Part shown: positions 49,001-58,540 of the stretch, piece after piece | How positions within the stretch are numbered: position 1 is the stretch's first letter | Layout of the letters: each line of letters opens with the position of its first letter | Source: Mucor racemosus | Taxonomy: Eukaryota > Mucoromycota > Mucoromycetes > Mucorales > Mucoraceae | Length of the DNA: 64,000 nt | NCBI GenBank assembly: GCA_027405735.1 | Contig: JAPEHQ010000011.1 | Location: 434,001-498,000 of the forward strand | Direction: 5' to 3' | The notes under the pieces: generated by a model | What the model saw: only the letters and a program-made list of their open reading frames with translations | What the model was told of the DNA's origin: nothing | Databases searched by the model: none | Made by a program: the position numbers and the translations under genes

Positions 49001-49099
49001 AATCTAAAAATGAGGATGGGAATAAATGCATCTGCAAAGGATCCACTCGAATATAGATATATACAATATCCAGAGAGATTGACATTGAAAAGATTATAA
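46006..49099 (+). CDS. degenerate Hsp70/HSPA12-like protein, paralogue 3 (6 exons)
   Basis: Predicted 915 aa. Exons: 46006-46060, 46130-46215, 46282-47118, 47172-48026, 48091-48727, 48822-49099. It is a close copy of paralogue 1 with identical exon lengths throughout. Differences cluster in exon 2 (SKLSLNLYKL versus AAMAPTAYKL), the middle of exon 4, and the end of exon 5 (FFIDILTNAPLYEDKGDYYE versus FFIKVFTNLQIYEDKGDYYE; LAQFDGDSVC versus LAQIGGYNVC). All reading frames are open and all splice sites are kept, so both copies look functional. The family resemblance and missing ATP-binding residues are as for paralogue 1. Confidence 0.75.
47701..48302. repeat. 602-bp tract identical to 39143-39744
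   Basis: Counterpart of the identical tract in paralogue 1. It spans an exon end, a complete intron and the next exon's start. Confidence 0.9.
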
Positions 49100-49299
49100 C
49101 TTTGCAAAAAGCATGCCTTGTGTATATATTTTGTTTAGTAGTCATTATAAATATCTGTTCTTTCAAGTTTTTAAAATGCTCTTTTATTGTTTAACATTAT
49201 TTGTTTGAATTTTCTATTTTAAAGGCGTCTATTAAAGACAATAAATTTGGAAAATTCAACAACCCAAAAGGCTAGATGTACTGGATATAACTAAATTGA

Positions 49300-50600
49300 A
49301 AAGCTAGATCACGCAACATTGGCTGTTAAATATCGATATTTCACCTACTTTTCAGACATTGTAAGCTTGAATCGGCGTTTAAAGTTTTTCGATTTTTTTT
49401 TGCATTGGATCGATTTTGACATAACTTAAATTTTCACCTTTCTTCCGTCTACTCCTCTGGCGTGTGGTTCAGTAGGTGGAATTGTTCTTCAATACGATCT
49501 CGTCAACCGTAGAAGGGTCAACACCGTTCCTTGACCTTATGCCCCAAACTGACGCGTCCCCAATTTGCTGATCCTATGCCCTCCTTCCAGCCGCCTATGT
49601 GTTCCTTATGTTTGGCAATTGTTGTTCTGAAACTGTTTTTTTTTCTTATTTGGTGCCGTGTTGTAAATGGGCGTGAGTGACCCATAGGCCGCAGTGATAT
49701 ACTCCAGGAGTGGTGCCCTGGTAGCCCTGTTAGCTCGCTATTATATCAATCAAATTTGCACTTAACAGTATTTTTTTCACTTTTTCCATTCTCAAAGCCT
49801 TTTCATCTAGTTCTGCCACAACCCTTCCCCTGAAACCACATTTAGATCTCTACTTTCTTCCCAGACTCTTAGTACTTACTTTTCCCTGCCCAAGAACCTA
49901 CACACCAGTCCCAACAACAATGATCCCAGTTATAACTTTCTCACTTCTGAACCTTGCTCCATACTATCCGTATCCCAATACACTTAGTCTCCTGAACTCT
50001 TACTTAAACTCCGAACCCGAACTCTTATATCCAGTCTTATCTCTCACTTCGCCATGGCGTACAGTTATAGGACTTTAAATAATGAAATAAAGCTTTTATT
50101 TCCCTATAAAAAAAAATAACTTAAATTTTTTTTTAATCTATTTGTGCATTTTCAGGATTAATTTTGTAATAAATTGTAGAAGAAAAAAATATGAGCATAC
50201 TTAAAATTGTTTACCTTATTATATTATGGTAATATCAAAGCTATATTACTAAAAACGTATTTCATTAAAATCCTTTAATCAAAAAACCGTTTTTGGATCG
50301 AAAGTCCATATTTTGGATAATTAAATTTTAATTTTAAAATTAAATCAAATACAACTTTATTATAGCTATAATTTGGTCTTATATTGTTATATATTTAAAC
50401 GTTGTTTTGCTTGTTTAAATTGGATTTTTCTATTTTTTGCAAAAAATCACGAGGGTTCATAAGGCTGAAATGAGATCAAAATTGTTCTCTAATAAAACTG
50501 AATTTTCAGATTTTATGTGCTTGAAAATGATAAAAATCCAACATTTTTGGAAATGTGCATCTTTATTTCTGTGATTCTCAAATATATATTAAAGGCAAAC
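49300..50600 (+). repeat. dispersed repeat R3, copy split by SINE 2
   Basis: Flanks of the SINE at 49435-50115. The part up to about 50345 is the duplicated sister of 40790-41150. Beyond that, similarity to the 41.15-41.38 kb copy drops but stays recognisable (AAACGTTGTTTTGC, AAAAAATCACGAGGGTTCAT). Confidence 0.65.
49435..50115 (+). mobile_element. SINE-like retroelement with 14-bp target-site duplication
   Basis: A 681-bp insertion, visibly richer in C and G than its surroundings. ATAACTTAAATTTT is repeated at 49421-49434 and 50116-50129. The sister copy at 40898-40911 has this target once with nothing inserted, which fixes the boundaries. The head carries an A-box-like TGGTTCAGTAGG (49465-49476) and a B-box-like GGGTCAACACC (49515-49525), as in a tRNA-derived RNA polymerase III promoter. 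The element has no ORF and ends TTTAAATAATGAAATAAAG...TTCCCTATA plus an A tail. The tail resembles that of the 27-kb SINE (TTAAATAAT, AATAAAG, CCCT then A's), so both may use the same LINE machinery. The body between head and tail differs. Confidence 0.82.
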
Positions 50601-50886
50601 AATAGCAATGTTGTGAGCTTATTTTTAGCTCTTTATCTATTGTTTTTGTGGAGATATTGAAGTTTAAAGGCAATATTTTTTGCATGAAACAGGCATTTGA
50701 AAAACAGCACAATATCAATCAACCAGGCTTGAATTTATCAAACCTAAGCTCTTTTAGGGCAAGGGGAATTGCTGACAGACTCAATCAGATATATCGAGTA
50801 ATTATATATCGCATTATGCATGATTAATTAGTTTATTTATTAATATATATTAGTTTTTTAAAGCAAAATAAAATGTGTGATTTCAC
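50601..50886. other. 3' flank of the tricalbin-like gene
   Basis: Short AT-rich spacer; no gene. Confidence 0.4.
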
Positions 50887-53800
50887 TCAAACCTCCTTCT
50901 TGACAGCCTTCTTTGCTCTCATCTCAGAATTAGGTCCTTGACGTAAATTATCAACCTGTTCTGAAAAGTAATCTTTTCCTTTTGACAATTTTCTCAAAAT
51001 AGGATAATTATGTATTTTAGAGTTTTTGAGATCATCTCTCATTGCATTCAGGTAGGTGACAGTTTCAATTTCCATGAGTTCATGCGATGTAAGAGTAGAA
51101 TTAACACCTTCAGTAGGAGTACTAGGGCTTGATACTGAAGATAAAGTGCTAGCTTCAGATATTCTTCTTGTATCAGCAGTATTATAGAAATCGTACCCAG
51201 ATGATACTCTCTTGTCACTATTATTATAAATAGCGTTGTTGCTTGATCTTCTATTGCCGTTACTAATACTGCCATTCTTAAACATATCGAAGCCAGCAAC
51301 AGGAGTATCACTCGCGGTAGTTTGATTTTTGTAAGCTATATCAGTTGCTTGAACAGTTTTTGTAGTAGGTACCTCGTCCAAGATAGGGTTTGTGTAAGAC
51401 TCCGATTTAAAGACATTGAATGTAGGTTTAGCGGTTGCAGTATTAGCAGTATTAGCAGTTTCTGATTGTTCTTGCTTTTCTTCAAGTAAGCGTACAAGAT
51501 CATTTCTTTGCTTCTCAGTCAAAGTAGCCAAAGACATTTGTCTAACATTGGGCTTCTTGTTCCTTTTCAAACTAATAAGGGAACTTGATCTTCTCTTATT
51601 TGCCTGCTTGCTCTTATCAATATGTTCCAATACTTGATCTCTCTTGTCTTTATCAATAGCACATGTGATGGGTACATTTGTAGCATAATTATCAGATCTT
51701 TCTTTTTGAATCAACAAATGAGCCTTTTCCCAAGTATCGTCCTTTTGGAACGGATCTGCGCCCAACATATCAGTAGTGAAACTGGGTAACTGTGCATGCA
51801 CAGGCGAGAATCCAGGAACGAACTTGAGACTTAATACGATTTGACCGTTAGGTCCATCAGAGCCCCAGGGCAATTCATTGCGATTACCTTCATTTACGTC
51901 GGGAGTATAATCATGCAGTCCTAAAGTAACTTCTTGCCAGTCGTAATCTACAATTTCTTTCATCCATAAGCAAGCAGTAGATTTATGACTACCGTATAAT
52001 CCTTGAGATAATTGGATAAAGAGCGCTGTCTTGTAACGCATGAGTAATGGGAAATAACTACTATCTGCAGACCAGCCCCATGTTTGTTCGGTTTCGTCCT
52101 TTATTAATGCCTTTGAGTTGAGTTGCTTTTCAATCTTGGGGTCAACGTTAAGTGATAACGTAGCTTTGGTGGATTTGAGCTTTTTGCTATCCATGGATTT
52201 TTTGAGGTTAGTCAATCTGATGCTTTGAATGACTAATGTACCGACATCTGTAAGTAAAAATGCATTAGTGATTCATGTTTAAAAATGATACACATGATAA
52301 ATTTTACCTGATCCAGAAAGCTCTCTTGGCAACGTCAATTTAATAGGTTTGTAAGTCAAATTAAGCATGACTTTTCCAAACCCAATACCATCCTTGATAG
52401 ATATCCAACGTTCTGCTTCTTTTACCTAATCCAAATGATTGGCTTTAGGATTTCATATGCAAACTTATAAATTTTGGCCTACCTTCCTGACAGGACCATC
52501 GAATAGATGGCTAACTTTGAGTACAGAAGTTCCAATTACAGGATCTTGTTCCATATCAATGCTAGATTTTACACTAATACGAATAAATGCTGTTTCATAA
52601 TCTTTGAGAAAGCATTCAGTATCAGCATTCCAACACTACAAAGAAAAATTAGGATATATTAATACGACATTAAAGGAGGTATTACTTACAGGATTATCGG
52701 TTTTCATTTTAGATCTTGTTTGATACACCTTTTTATCATTGATGTAGACAATTGCATATGGATTAACAGCCTTATCTGCATTGTAAGGATGTCTGCGTTG
52801 CTTAAATGTAATCAGATCTGAATCAACAATTTCCAGATCTTTAGCTTGAGTGATTTTAATGGACAAAATGCCTGATTTATGTTCTGGATCTACAGTTTCA
52901 CCTGGTTCATAGAAATCAAAATCATCATCGCTAATATCTTCCTCACGCAATGTATCAGTCTCACTCATATCGTCATCAATGTTTTCGTTTCGGATATTAA
53001 TCAATTCACTTTTACCAAGATCTGAATCATTATCAGAGACCAATGCAACTTTGCCGCTGTGTAAATCATACTGGTTGTTTTCCTTGGTGTTTTGTTTTTT
53101 GCTCTTTTCAGCAATTTCCTTCATGGCTTGTCCAAGTTGATCTTCAGGTGTATCAAATACTAAACTAAATCGAGCCTTTTTAGACTTGTGTTCTTCCTTG
53201 GCCAAACGTTTCTTGGCTTCTTTTTCTTGTTTCTTTTTCACCCTCTCTCGCTTTGCTTGTTCGGTTTTGGAACGTTTTTCTTCAGGAATAATATATTTAG
53301 GATGGAAGGTTAGTTTCAGATCCAATAATGTTTCGGATTCTTGTTCGGATTTGCCGTCAATGGGAACCCAACCATCAAACATGATTCTTTCGGTTTTGCA
53401 CCATTCGGATACGTTTTCGTTCTCGTCCAATTTGCCAAGTGCAATATCTTTGACAGAGGCAGAAATAGAGCCCCAGTATTGATCTGATTTGACTTTATCT
53501 GCTTTCATTACTTTGATGTTTACATAGACATCGGTTCTTATGTCGTCTATTTTGTATGCGTTAGCTTACTTGGATATATGCATCTACGTAATTTCTTTTT
53601 TTTTTTTTTACCTGAGGTTACAAGTTGATACAAATCTTCATTCCAAATTGGATCCTTCTTGTTTGCCAATACTCGAGTACTTTTTAAATTGTCTTTCATT
53701 TCTTCGCTGCTCAATGATATGGTAACAAATAAACTATCAGGATCTAAATGATAAAATATCATGAATATATGTTGTCATGAATCTGACAATATATGCACAA

Positions 53801-55356
53801 TACCTTTGGATTTTGCATTCAATATTTTAGCCTGTCTAATTTCAGCTCTAACCAAACCAATTGCTGCTGTATCTGATTGAGTAGCCATAATCTTTGCAAC
53901 ATCAATAGTAAGACTTTCAGGATCCACCAATTGCTTAAACCCCAATTTAACACCTTCATTGACCAATGTTTTCAACATTGGAAGTCTCATAATATTCAAT
54001 CTTTCACTAATTGGCATGACAGCAGTTTCAATAGTAGGTGCCTTTGTAAATGAAATTGTTACGGTAGATACAAATGGCATGTCTGGAGAAGTTACAATAT
54101 TGAATCTTATTTTACCCGAAAGCTTTGTCAATTCACCACGTACATCCAACGAAGCATTGACTCTTGTTTTGAAACGAATAGAGGCGCCAGGAGCTGTAGC
54201 ATGACGTACACTGGATCCCGGAGTTGGTTCAGTTGTATCATCTGCTCGAAGACTGAATTCACATTCGCCAAAGATGCTTTCGGGTGGTTGATCTGGTGAG
54301 GGAGGAAAGATTTGAAGCTTTTCAATGCGAGGTGCTGCTGTTCCCAAATCGAAATCACTAACCCGAGAAGCTTTGATTACGCTGGGTGCTACTCTAGCTA
54401 ATGTGTCTTCTAAAATGTCTTCAACGGTAATGAAAATTCTGGGATCAACAGAGCGCCAGATTTTTTCAGCAATGTCGTTGAACCATTCCATGGTTTCACC
54501 GTCATTTGCATGATTACCAAGGTCAATAAGCTTACAGTATATGATAAAAATTAGTAAAATGTGTATATATATTTATACATTTACGTACTTTCTTGGCTCC
54601 ATCAATCTTTTCAATTTGCCACTCAAAGCCATCCAGTACAGTACACGACAACATGTAGAATGCCGCAATGCCTATACGTAGATATGATTAAATACAACAT
54701 TTTGATAGATTGATTTGATATTACCTGTTCCACATGCAAACAAAAAAGATTCCAAACTAAACCTGTAATGTCCAATGATAAAACAAGTGATAGTAGACAT
54801 CAACAAGTACTTGAGACACATTCTTTCTAAACCTATAGACAGAACATTTGGTTCACACAGAGTCAAAGGCTGTGGATAATTCAATTTGAAACTAGCATGT
54901 TTTTTTGAATCTTTTTTATTTTATTATTATTAAATTCTGGATTAAAGGCTAATCTAATTTTAACTTGCCTTGACTAGGATCTAGGCCAATTCTATCGCCT
55001 TCTGGTTCATCTTGTCTTTTCTCTCCTAATTTTGGGGCTGTTTGAACAGAGGGATCAACAATGGGATCTTTGCCTTGTTCACCTTGGTCAACATGTTTTC
55101 CACCCAAAATGGGAGCTAACTGACGAGCGAAATGTTGGCCGTTTGAAGGAGGGAATCCGCCAGTTGGATTGAATCTTCCAGTAACAAAATCATGATCTCC
55201 TTGATTTCGACTATCCATGTGTTTTGGCTCTGAAAAGTCAGTAATGTTATTGCTAAATGTGTTGGAATTTAATTGTACATTCGAGTCATCGCCTTGACGA
55301 ATGTTTGCCAATTCTTCGTCTCCTGTATCAAGTGGATTATTAACGTTATCGGCCAT
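50887..55356 (-). CDS. tricalbin / Mug190-type SMP and C2-domain membrane tether (9 exons)
   Basis: Predicted 1334-aa protein of ER-plasma membrane contact sites, related to yeast tricalbins, S. pombe Mug190 and extended synaptotagmins. Exons: 55356-54969, 54910-54725, 54671-54589, 54530-53804, 53743-53612, 53546-52690, 52635-52483, 52425-52308, 52247-50887; all phases agree. Residues 1-130 are disordered. A hydrophobic hairpin at about 155-210 (LLMSTITCFIIGHY, FLFACGTGGIAAFYML) anchors it in the ER. The lipid-transfer SMP domain follows at about 225-440 (WFNDIAEKIWRSVDPRI, PFVSTVTISFT). C2 domains lie at about 440-590 (DPDSLFVTISLS, KKDPIWNEDLYQLV), 735-880 (GILSIKITQAKDLEI, NPYAIVYIN) and 882-1045 (TLVIQSIRLTNL). 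The C-terminal 290 residues are Ser-rich and disordered. The first junction uses a GC donor (CAAG/GCAAGTT at 54968). Alternatively 55356-54949 is a separate small ORF. Confidence 0.87.
54911..54968 (-). other. GC-AG intron (intron 1 of the tricalbin-like gene)
   Basis: 58-nt intron starting GCAAGTT and ending AAAAAAG. It gives phase 1 and the junction LDPSQ/DSKKHASFKLN, leading into the hydrophobic hairpin. A GT alternative (GTTAAA at 54964) with a CTAG acceptor also keeps frame, but its donor match is poor. Confidence 0.55.
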
Positions 55357-55609
55357 TTTTTTTTGTAGAGATGAAGCAAGGAAATAAGCATCTGATGTGA
55401 TGGTATTTATACAAAATCACTTTATTGATCCGAGACCAATTTTTGCATGAATTTCATATCTACTATGTATTACATGTCTCAATGTTCTTTTGGTCAATCT
55501 AGTGACTGCATACAATTCTACCTTTCTAGTATTCAATTGTGCACAAATACCCCTACTTATCCCATCATTTTATTTTTTATTTTTTGTCTCGGATTGCAAT
55601 TACCAAACC

Positions 55610-55846
55610 ATGATATCAAACAGATTAATTAGATTAGGCATTGCTGTTGGTGTTGGTATGGGAACAGGTGTTTACGTATTTAAGCCTTTGTTGAAGGAAT
55701 ACGAACAGTAAGTACATGAATTAATCGAGAGAAATATCTCACTAAACTCAACGGACAGGGACACAAATGGTACTTGGATCATGCCTTCTGATGAAGAAAG
55801 ATTAAAGCAGCAAATGGAAAAACAACAAGAAAAGAAGCAGCAATAA
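55610..55846 (+). CDS. small single-span membrane protein, 61 aa (2 exons)
   Basis: Not recognised by name. Exon 1 is 55610-55707 and exon 2 is 55759-55846. The 51-nt phase-2 intron (CA/GTAAGT...GACAG) gives KEYEQ/DTNGTWIMPSDEE. The ATG at 55610 is preferred over in-frame upstream starts because MISNRLIRLGIAVGVGMGTG then VYVFKPLL is a compact basic-then-hydrophobic segment. This is typical of small mitochondrial inner-membrane proteins. The rest is a charged tail, KQQMEKQQEKKQQ. The divergent start lies about 250 bp from the tricalbin-like gene's ATG, so they may share a promoter. A role in respiratory-complex assembly is possible but unproven. Confidence 0.7.
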
Positions 55847-56058
55847 ACTAAAATCTTTTATATATATATATAACCCTTAATCTAAAATAAATTATTATGA
55901 ATGTAACATTTACATTAAAACAATGTTGAGGCCATGCACATTTGATAGGGTTGTATATTCTTTTCAGAACTGTGATTTAAAAAATATAGAAAAATTTTGA
56001 CACTGCTTCCTTCTCGCTTTTTTTTTTTTTTTTTTTACCTTATTCATCTTGTAAGAAA

Positions 56059-56971
56059 ATGGCTAATAAACCACAACCTATTGCAGTCGAAACACCTGAA
56101 CAAAATCAAACAGATTACGAGCAAAAGAATGTTCATGAAGTTTATGAAGTGATAGCAACACATTTCAGCGATACCCGCTATAAACCATGGCCTGTAGTTG
56201 AAGACTTTTTAAATAGTTTAAAAATTGGAAGCTTAGGTGCTGATGTTGGTTGTGGCAATGGAAAGTATATTGGTGTCAATCCAAAATTAATGATCCTAGG
56301 CTCTGACAGGTAAAATATTTGTATATTTATATCATCATCATTACTGATTTCCCTAGAAATCTCTCTCTCATCAAATAAAAGGAGCTCAAATCTGATCAAA
56401 ATTGTTCATGATCGTGGATTTGAAGGCATGGTTGCAGATGGTCTTAATTTACCATATAGAGATAACTCATTTGTAAGAGAGTTTTTAAATACTGAATCAT
56501 CATTGTGTCTAGATTTATATAATATTTTTTATTAATAGGATTTCGCTATTTCTATTGCCGTCATTCATCATTTCTCTAGTCCAGAAAGAAGATTACAAGC
56601 AATTAAGGATATATTCAAAATCATTAAACCAGGTGGAAGGATTTTAGTATTTGTATGGGCTTTGGAACAAACTAAATTCAGCAAGAGAAACTTTGAACCT
56701 GGACAACAAGATGTGTTTGTGCCTTGGAAATTGACTCCCAAAAAGGGTCAAAAGGAGGAAGAAGTAAATGATGCTGTATATAATAGGTAAGCTCATTTAT
56801 AATTGTGTAGGTTGTGTGAATACAGCAGTGTACTCATTTCATGTAAATAGATATTATCATTTATTCAAACAAGGGGAATTGGATGATTTATTTAAACAAA
56901 TTGAAGGTGTTGAGATTGAGACATCTGGTTATGACAGAGACAATCATTATGTCATTGCATGTAAAAAATAA
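56059..56971 (+). CDS. TRM9: tRNA (uridine-34) carboxymethyl methyltransferase Trm9
   Basis: S-adenosylmethionine-dependent methyltransferase that completes mcm5U at the wobble position of certain tRNAs, acting with Trm112. Predicted 236 aa. Exons: 56059-56309, 56382-56472, 56539-56786, 56851-56971, all in phase. Evidence: N-terminal EQKNVHEVYEVIATHFSDTR then YKPWPVVEDFL, a Trm9/ALKBH8 hallmark; SAM motif I ADVGCGNGKYIGVNP (61-75); MVADGLNLPYRDNSF; DFAISIAVIHHFSSPERR; KPGGRILVFVWALEQ; and the C-terminal block YYHLFKQGELDDLF with YDRDNHYVIACKK. It is slightly shorter than the yeast enzyme; the gap before the last exon is where yeast has an insertion. Confidence 0.93.
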
Positions 56972-57719
56972 AATTATTATAGACTTAAAGTATGATTGTA
57001 GTATTTCATGGTGAAAATCAGCTTTTGTTGAAGGGTTCAGGACTATATACATGATTTAAAACTGTAAAATCATTTTGAAAGACTAGTTCTTCATTCAAAA
57101 AGTTGTCGCTTTTTGCATTTCAGCTAACAACTGACAATATTTAAAAGATTTTACTGGAGTCATATAATCCAGTATTACTTTTTGAATTATACTTAACCTA
57201 TTTCTAGCATGTCAATTACACTGTCGTGTTTTTATTTTATGGCAGAGAATGCATTTTATAGCTAATTGACGCAGGAATAGGTTTAAATTATATGCAGTGT
57301 GTGTCACATGGAATTGTGGAGTAATAAATAAATGATAGTTTCGCCGCTGTTGGTAGCTTGGTAAATCTTGTGTTTTGTTTATTGAGCATTTTGCCATTAT
57401 GTTCTAAACCAGATTAAATCCAATATATATATATATGTATGTATGTATGTTTGGAAGAACATCAAAAGCATAAAGAGTGTCTCATATCAATTTCAGACAA
57501 TTTTTGTTACATGATTACATGTTGTTTAGTTACCATGCAACGAGTTCAAACGTCATATTGAAAACGGCATTTCTGTAAATCTCTCCAGAAATTGCAAACA
57601 AAGTTAATCTATACACATAATGGAATTAATATTTACTCATAGCAAACTAATCAACATGTGCGCTCAAGTAAAAGAAAATTGTTTATTCTACATTATTTAC
57701 AACATTTCCTCTAGAAATT
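56972..57719. other. convergent intergenic region, no gene
   Basis: 3' flanks of Trm9 (+) and the Snu23-like gene (-). A (TATG)n/(TA)n run lies at about 57423-57450. Nothing else supported. Confidence 0.45.
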
Positions 57720-58540
57720 CTATGCTTTTGATGATCCAAAGCCAGAAAATCCCATCATTTTAGCCATTTCATCTTCTCCATCACCATCATCAGCGGGTTT
57801 CTTTTTATGATCCTTCTTTTGCTTCTTTTTCTCTCTTCTCTTTTGTCTTTCTTCCTCCTCTTGTTGCTTTATCGCCACTAATCTTTCGTCCAAATCTAGA
57901 TAGATTTTTCATTAATACATCATGTCATTATTTTTTCTGATGTGAACACTTACTATATTCTTCGCTTTGAGGGTTCTCCTTTTTCCTTTTCAGCATGGCT
58001 AATCTCTCCTTTACTGAATTCAAACTAGCTTTTTCCACTTTACTGGATACACCAACATTATTTAAATCTAATTGAATACATTAGAATGTAATTTAAGCAG
58101 CACTTTGTTTCCAAGCAAACTTACGTTTTCTTCCATTCAAATGGTCGATCCAAGTGACACTATCCTTGATAGTAATATCACAAGCTTTACAATAAAAACC
58201 AGGTTGCTTTCTAGAATCTGCAGCTTGAACGACTTGAACTTTACCGATATTAGACTCGATATCCACTTTTTCTTCACGAGCTTTCAAAGCTTCTTTGGAA
58301 TCATCATCTTCGATTTCTCTTCTAGGTTTCAATGGAGGAAGACCCAATTTCTTACGCTCGTCATTCTTTTCTGCAAAACGATCGCGATTTTCTCGAGCCT
58401 TTGCTTTAGCTGCATATTCTTCCTTGTTCCAAGTACGTCTGAAATCTGTATCTTTCTATATGCTATTAGTTAATAGAGAGTTTTTAGTTTCTAATATTCT
58501 AATGTTTACTTACAGCTTTTCCTGCACCGTAAGCACTCAT
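57720..58540 (-). CDS. SNU23: Snu23/ZMAT2 homologue, U4/U6.U5 tri-snRNP zinc-finger protein
   Basis: Spliceosomal protein that acts during B-complex activation. Predicted 215 aa. Exons: 58540-58514 (9 codons), 58455-58125, 58067-57954, 57895-57720, all in phase. Diagnostic features: KDTDFRRTWNKEEYAAKA near the start; the U1-type zinc finger with cysteines 98 and 101 (FYCKACDITIKDS) and histidines 114 and 120 (DHLNGRKH), the second histidine being created across the exon 2/3 junction; NNVGVSSKVEKASLNSVKER; a basic KKKQKK region; and the conserved C-terminus MMGFSGFGSSKA. The length fits the family (about 195-200 aa elsewhere). Confidence 0.93.

Larger units (their letters stand above)
45591..50345 (+). 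repeat. segmental direct duplication, copy 2 (carries a SINE)
   Basis: Sister of 37029-41150. It is longer by 681 bp of SINE plus a 14-bp target duplication, and shorter by a deletion of about 35 bp at about 49115 relative to 40557. It contains paralogue 3 and the start of repeat R3. Confidence 0.85.

Noticed and set aside
55490..55609. Longer N-terminus for the small membrane protein (in-frame start at 55490)
   Set aside because: The added residues are phenylalanine- and cysteine-rich, leader-like sequence; the ATG at 55610 gives a compact, typical basic-hydrophobic start.
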